Positions 6,755 to 9,843 of a stretch of 9,843 nucleotides of DNA are shown piece by piece; the first letter of the stretch is position 1, and each line of letters opens with the position of its first letter. Location of the stretch: assembly GCA_035290065.1 (NCBI GenBank), contig DATDVD010000147.1, positions 1 through 9,843 on the forward strand, in the 5' to 3' direction. The DNA is from DATDVD01 sp035290065 (lineage in GTDB: Bacteria > Pseudomonadota > Gammaproteobacteria > Coxiellales > Coxiellaceae). The translations under genes and the position numbers were made by a program. Below the pieces are notes generated by a model, which saw nothing but the letters and a program-made list of their open reading frames with translations, was not told where the DNA came from and made no database searches.

Positions 6755-7750
6755 ATGCGCTTTGATATTGTTTCTGATGCTCGATTGAATGATGCGCTCC
6801 AATGGATTCATCAAAATGGTTTCTCCATTGAGCGTGTCGAACCTATTACGGGAGATGCCAGCACACGTCGCTATTTTCGATTATTTCAAGCAGACCAGCC
6901 GTGGGTATTAATGGATATGCCAGACGAGCCGGAAGCGTTTGCAGCCTTTGTGGCTATTGCAAAAGAATTGCATCAGCATCACCTCCAAGTCCCCGCCATT
7001 ATCGCCTCTAGTCCAGAAAAAGGATTTGCGCTATTAAGTGATTTGGGTAACGATCTTTTGCAAAATGCATTAAGTGCCGACAATGCGGATACACTGTATC
7101 GAACGGCGATGGATGATTTAGTGCGGCTTGACACTATTCCCTCCATTCCTAATCATACGCTGCCCCCTTTTGGTGAAAAACGATACCGAGATGAAATGAA
7201 TCTTTTTATTCAGTGGTATTTGCAAACCCATTTAAATTATTCGCCCACGGAACAAGAATCTGCTTTATTGTCGACGCTTTTTGATCAATTAATTGCTTCC
7301 GCTAACAGCCAAGTACAAGTGTGCGTACATCGCGATTATCACTCGCGCAATTTATTGCGATTACCCAATAATTCTGTGGGTATTCTGGATTTTCAAGATG
7401 CGGTGATAGGGCCTATCACCTATGACGTAATGTCATTATTGCGCGATTGTTATATTGATTGGCCGGAATCTAACATTTATACCTGGCTCCGTTATTTTTA
7501 TGAAAAGCTTTTAGCCAACTATGTATTGCCATCCACGGTGGATTTTAAAACATTTGAACGATGGTTTGATTGGGCCACTTTGCAACGCAATTTAAAATGC
7601 ATCGGTCTTTTCCCTCGTTTAAAGTATCGTGATCATAAACTCAATTATATGCAATACCTCCCACGCATTTTTAATTACGCCTTATATGTCACCGATAAAT
7701 ATCCTGAATGGCACGATGTTAAACGCTTTTTGGAAAAGGTACGGCCATGA
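6755..7750 (+). CDS. amgK: N-acetylmuramate/N-acetylglucosamine anomeric kinase
   Basis: AmgK phosphorylates the anomeric hydroxyl of recycled MurNAc (and GlcNAc) with ATP, giving MurNAc alpha-1-phosphate for MurU. This bypasses de novo UDP-MurNAc synthesis and MurA, the target of fosfomycin. The 331-residue protein has the aminoglycoside-phosphotransferase fold: GDASTRRYFRL (33-43) as phosphate loop, catalytic loop HRDYHSRNLL (192-201) with Asp194 as base and Asn199 as metal ligand, and ILDFQDA (210-216) with metal-binding Asp212. I chose the ATG at 6755, with AGGA six bases before it; the 20 codons upstream (MMVPESGVRIY) do not resemble the family. The gene is divergent from lptD as in Pseudomonas, and its stop overlaps the murU start as ATGA, so the two are almost certainly made together. 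Key residues are intact. Confidence 0.93.
   Translation: MRFDIVSDARLNDALQWIHQNGFSIERVEPITGDASTRRYFRLFQADQPWVLMDMPDEPEAFAAFVAIAKELHQHHLQVPAIIASSPEKGFALLSDLGNDLLQNALSADNADTLYRTAMDDLVRLDTIPSIPNHTLPPFGEKRYRDEMNLFIQWYLQTHLNYSPTEQESALLSTLFDQLIASANSQVQVCVHRDYHSRNLLRLPNNSVGILDFQDAVIGPITYDVMSLLRDCYIDWPESNIYTWLRYFYEKLLANYVLPSTVDFKTFERWFDWATLQRNLKCIGLFPRLKYRDHKLNYMQYLPRIFNYALYVTDKYPEWHDVKRFLEKVRP
7402..7420 (+). repeat. 9-bp inverted repeat inside amgK
   Basis: GGTGATAGG (7402-7410) and CCTATCACC (7412-7420) are perfect inverted copies around one base. They encode part of the conserved DAVIGPITYD segment just after the metal-binding Asp212. With a one-base centre it cannot form a normal RNA hairpin without opening the inner pairs, but it is a near-perfect DNA palindrome of the kind some dimeric proteins bind. 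No function is evident, and the protein constraint may explain it. Confidence 0.55.
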
Positions 7751-8409
7751 AAGCCATATTATTAGCAGCCGGTTTAGGGAAACGCATGCGTCCTCTCACG
7801 GACGTAACGCCCAAACCCCTTTTAAAATTAGGTTCCCGCGCACTGATTGAATATGCATTAGAAAAATTAGCTCGCGCGGATATTCGTGACGTGATCATTA
7901 ATGTGCACCATTTGGGTGATCGTATTATGGAAACGTTAGGCAATGGTCATCGTTATGGCATTAATATTTCTTATTCACAAGAAAAAGAACGGCTTGAAAC
8001 CGCAGGCGGTATTCATCGCGTTCTGCCTTTTTTTGAAGGGAAACCGTTTATAGTAATGAGCGCGGATATTTGGACAGATTACGATTTAAATCAGCTTCTC
8101 CAAACGTTGCCCTTCGATGCGCATTTGGTAATGGTGAATAATCCCCCGTTTCATCCCGAAGGCGATTATGGATTAGATAAAAACCATACGCTTACCTTGT
8201 CTGCGCCAAAGTTAACGTATGCCAATATCAGTGTGCTACACCCGAGAATTTTCGATTCGTTTGAAGGAGGTTATGCCCGTTTAGCGCCCTTCCTAGACAA
8301 AGCGATTAAAGCAGGCCGAGTAACGGGCGAACATTACACCGGCCGTTGGGAAAATCTCACCTCACCGGATCAACTCGTGGCCTTAAATCAACAATGGTTT
8401 AAGGCGTAA
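7747..8409 (+). CDS. murU: N-acetylmuramate alpha-1-phosphate uridylyltransferase
   Basis: MurU joins MurNAc alpha-1-phosphate, made by AmgK, to UTP to give UDP-MurNAc and pyrophosphate, returning recycled wall sugar to peptidoglycan synthesis. The 220 residues match the usual MurU size. Seen: the nucleotidyltransferase signature LAAGLGKRMRPLT (6-18), Lys23 in TPKPLL, the uridine-binding LETAGGI (83-89) and the metal Asp107 in SADIWTDYD (105-113). The second metal-binding Asp of this fold normally sits in a WxDxGTP motif; here that segment reads WENLTSP, with Asn203 in the Asp place. It overlaps amgK by four bases (ATGA), with AAGG seven bases before the start. Its last 11 bases overlap the 3' end of the convergent esterase gene. 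Context with amgK makes MurU much more likely than another sugar nucleotidyltransferase. Confidence 0.92.
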   Translation: MKAILLAAGLGKRMRPLTDVTPKPLLKLGSRALIEYALEKLARADIRDVIINVHHLGDRIMETLGNGHRYGINISYSQEKERLETAGGIHRVLPFFEGKPFIVMSADIWTDYDLNQLLQTLPFDAHLVMVNNPPFHPEGDYGLDKNHTLTLSAPKLTYANISVLHPRIFDSFEGGYARLAPFLDKAIKAGRVTGEHYTGRWENLTSPDQLVALNQQWFKA

Positions 8410-9052
8410 GAATTTTTTTGATCCATTCGGCGATATCCACGATTTCCTCGTAACACACTTCATGGCTCATAGCATATTCGTGCCACTCGACATTATATCC
8501 ATACGTTTTTAAATGTTCTTCACTCATTTCACCAAACGGAATGGGCAATATGACATCGTGAATACCGTGCGCCATAAAAATAGGAATGGATTGATTGGCA
8601 GAAGAACGTTCGTGGCTCAATGGTTTGGCAGCCGGTAAAAACGTAGAAAGAGCCAGAATGCCTCCCAAGCGCTTTGCATACCGCAGTCCAGTAAACAAAG
8701 CGATGGCGCCCCCTTGCGAAAAACCGGCCAAAATAATACGCGCGGGTGCAATCCCTTGGTCTATTTGCGCTTGAATAAGAGACTCTATCTATGCTTGAGA
8801 CGCTCGCATACCCTCTACATCTTCGTGATCAAACCGCTCCAAACTATAAATATCAAACCAAGACGGCATCGGTATGCCATCATTGAGCGTCACCGGTTGA
8901 ATAGGGGCTTGTGGAAAAATGAAGCGAATTCTCAAGCTTTCCGGCAATCGCAATTCCGGAACAATGGGTTCAAAATCATGGGCATCGGCGCCTAATCCGT
9001 GCATCCAAATAATGGCAGCGTCAGGGGTATTTTGTGGTTCTATGATGATCAT
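8399..9052 (-). pseudogene. Carboxylesterase (alpha/beta hydrolase), interrupted by an in-frame amber codon
   Basis: Serine hydrolase of the phospholipase/carboxylesterase family (Pseudomonas fluorescens esterase type), which cleaves short acyl esters. Read through, it is 217 codons from ATG 9050-9052 to TAA 8399-8401, normal for the family. Codon 88 (8789-8791) is TAG. Both halves are in the same frame with no base gained or lost: MHGLGADAHDF (17-27) before it and, after it, LAGFSQGGAIA (108-118) with Ser112, HGIHD with Asp166 and MSHE with His197. These match Ser114, Asp168 and His199 of the P. fluorescens enzyme, so the catalytic triad lies wholly after the stop. The first 87 residues alone cannot work. 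A recent inactivating mutation, a sequence error or amber suppression could each explain it; a CAG-to-TAG change is the simplest. It has a plausible own promoter and a weak ribosome site. Confidence 0.88.
8789..8791 (-). other. In-frame TAG inside the carboxylesterase
   Basis: Minus-strand codon 88 reads TAG, between the residues MRASQA and IESLIQAQID. Both flanks read smoothly as one helix of the family and the distance from start to catalytic serine is normal, so the change is a substitution and not a frameshift. lptD in this same window ends in TAG, so amber is a working stop in this genome and general reassignment is unlikely. Confidence 0.9.
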
Positions 9053-9079
9053 TGTGGTAGATTGGGCATAAAAATGGGG

Positions 9080-9108
9080 ATTGTACCGAATGCAAACCAG
9101 AAAACCAA
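9080..9108 (-). promoter_or_regulatory. Sigma-70-like promoter for the carboxylesterase
   Basis: On the minus strand TTGGTT (9103-9108) and TACAAT (9080-9085) are separated by exactly 17 bases; the -10 matches five of six consensus bases, the -35 three of six. Transcription would begin near 9073, about 20 nt before the esterase ATG at 9052. Most of the element lies over the first codons of the divergent lptM, so the two transcripts would overlap at their 5' ends. If real, it shows the esterase once had its own expression despite its damaged frame. Confidence 0.45.
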
Positions 9109-9224
9109 TCATTCTGCTCAGTGGTGCCCTGATGTGGGTACTTATTCTAACCGGTTGCGGTATTAAAGGCCCCCTTTATTTGCCCGATAATAAACCTTCC
9201 TCTGCTGAGACCGCATCACCGTGA
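9090..9224 (+). CDS. lptM: LptD-maturation lipoprotein LptM (YifL type)
   Basis: A 44-residue outer-membrane lipoprotein. In E. coli, LptM binds the LptD-LptE translocon at the BAM complex and favours correct LptD disulfide formation. Seen: basic start MQTRKP, hydrophobic stretch 7-20, lipobox LTGC (20-23) with Cys23 as the lipidated residue, and directly after it GIKGPLYLP (24-32), the hallmark of the family (GLKGPLYFP in E. coli). The tail of 12 residues is shorter than in E. coli (67 residues in all), but the tail is variable. GGGGA lies nine bases before the ATG. It overlaps dapF by four bases (GTGA), the usual gene order in gammaproteobacteria. It is small enough to be missed by automatic calling. 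Confidence 0.88.
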   Translation: MQTRKPIILLSGALMWVLILTGCGIKGPLYLPDNKPSSAETASP

Positions 9225-9843
9225 ACACCTTGACGTTTACCAAAATGCAAAGTCTAGGGAATGACTTTATCCTCGTAGATGCCCTGGAAAAACCCTGGAC
9301 ATTAATGCGGGAGGCGATTGCCACGATAGCGCATCGCCAGTACGGCATTGGTTTTGATCAACTGCTTTTATTAGAACCGCCAGAACAACCCGAATGCGAT
9401 GCCCATTTTCGAATTTTTAATGCAGATGGTTCAGAAGCAGAACAGTGTGGCAATGGAGCACGAGCGGTCGCTTTATGGATGCGTGATCGAAAAGGAGCGC
9501 GTGAGGTCGTACGATTTTCGATGATTCAAGGCCGCCGCTTGGAGTGTTATCTTTTGCGCGATAATCAAGTGGCCGTTTCTTTTAGTCCGCCCATTTTTCT
9601 TCCCAGTGAGGCGCCGATGCTGGGGGCTGTAAATCTCGGCAATCCTCACGCCGTATTTTTAGTGGACCACTGGCCACTTCTAGGAATGGATAAAGAAAAA
9701 ATAAAATGGGCCAACCAACAACCCCAATTTCCTAACGGTGTGAACGTAGGCTTTATGCAGATTTTAAATTCCTCTCATATTCGCCTCCAAGTGATTGAGC
9801 GAGGCTCTGGGCTCACGTTAGCGTGTGGCAGTGGGGCTTGTGC
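9221..9843 (+). CDS. dapF: Diaminopimelate epimerase, 5' part (3' end cut by the window)
   Basis: DapF interconverts LL- and meso-diaminopimelate without a cofactor, using two cysteines as acid and base; the product feeds peptidoglycan and lysine. I start it at GTG 9221, which overlaps the lptM stop as GTGA and gives the family start (MNTLTFTKMQSLGNDF); an ATG at 9245 would remove the first strand. 207 codons are visible. Seen: first half-site NADGSEAEQCGNGAR (67-81) with Cys76, GNPHAV (140-145) with His143, FPNGVNVGFM (170-179), Glu193 and second half-site RGSGLTLACGSGAC (194-207) with Cys202. The two cysteines are 126 residues apart against about 144 in well-studied enzymes (Cys73 and Cys217). 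The missing part lies before GAVNLGNPHAV, where one beta-hairpin appears to be lost. All visible catalytic residues are present. Confidence 0.95.
   Translation, partial: MNTLTFTKMQSLGNDFILVDALEKPWTLMREAIATIAHRQYGIGFDQLLLLEPPEQPECDAHFRIFNADGSEAEQCGNGARAVALWMRDRKGAREVVRFSMIQGRRLECYLLRDNQVAVSFSPPIFLPSEAPMLGAVNLGNPHAVFLVDHWPLLGMDKEKIKWANQQPQFPNGVNVGFMQILNSSHIRLQVIERGSGLTLACGSGAC

Noticed and set aside
6674..6814. Upstream extension of lptD by 47 codons
   Set aside because: The extension has no secretion signal and runs under amgK, while the ATG at 6671-6673 begins a proper signal peptide with a ribosome site.
8399..8731. Separate small gene starting at TTG 8731 for the C-terminal esterase half
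   Set aside because: It begins in the middle of the nucleophile-elbow motif LAGFSQGG; half an alpha/beta hydrolase would not fold, and the upstream frame continues it exactly.
8789..8791. Amber recoding to pyrrolysine or a general sense codon
   Set aside because: lptD ends in TAG in the same window and nothing near suggests recoding machinery; mutation or sequence error is simpler.
9053..9112. Upstream extension of the esterase by 20 codons
   Set aside because: MIIIEPQ leads straight into the first strand of the hydrolase fold; the extra residues run antisense to lptM and cover its start.
9163..9348. Minus-strand 61-residue frame opposite lptM and dapF
   Set aside because: It is antisense to two well-supported genes and its protein has no recognisable features.
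1..9843. Mobile element, phage, CRISPR or defence system
   Set aside because: No transposase, integrase, direct-repeat array or toxin-antitoxin pair is seen; the genes are core functions in conserved order.

Overview
This window is an ordinary, densely packed stretch of chromosome from a Gram-negative bacterium. It is most likely a gammaproteobacterium, and moderate to low G+C, gene order and protein sequences suggest the Legionella/Coxiella side of the class. That placement is inferred from gene content and sequence style, not from a search. Almost every gene concerns the outer membrane, cell wall or core housekeeping. I see no phage, insertion sequence, CRISPR array, tRNA, rRNA or defence system, and no gene-free gap as long as 300 bases.

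Layout. Positions 1-452 (+) hold the 3' end of a LPS heptosyltransferase (waaC type). It ends at a hairpin terminator and faces the 3' end of an S49 signal-peptide-peptidase gene (495-1433, -), which has its own extended -10 promoter. Next comes the conserved minus-strand cluster lptD-surA-pdxA-rsmA (6673 down to 1487), in the same order as the Escherichia coli lptD operon but without apaG-apaH at its end. Divergent from lptD are amgK and murU (6755-8409, +), the anomeric kinase and uridylyltransferase of the cell-wall sugar recycling shortcut first described in Pseudomonas. murU converges with a carboxylesterase gene (8399-9052, -) interrupted by one in-frame amber codon. Divergent from that is the tiny lipoprotein gene lptM (9090-9224, +), which overlaps dapF (9221 to the window end, +) by four bases.

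How the genes work together. LptD is the outer-membrane LPS translocon barrel, SurA chaperones barrels across the periplasm, and LptM is a lipoprotein known to help LptD mature, so three parts of LPS-translocon assembly lie within 5 kb. WaaC builds the LPS inner core that the translocon exports. AmgK and MurU feed recycled MurNAc back to UDP-MurNAc, and DapF makes meso-diaminopimelate for the peptidoglycan stem and for lysine. PdxA (vitamin B6) and RsmA (16S rRNA dimethylation) travel with lptD by long-conserved linkage.

The points most worth checking are the amber codon in the esterase gene, a DapF about 18 residues short between its two catalytic cysteines, a one-parvulin SurA, an LptD with a non-E. 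coli cysteine pattern, and a perfect 10-bp hairpin inside pdxA. I found no convincing undescribed system here.
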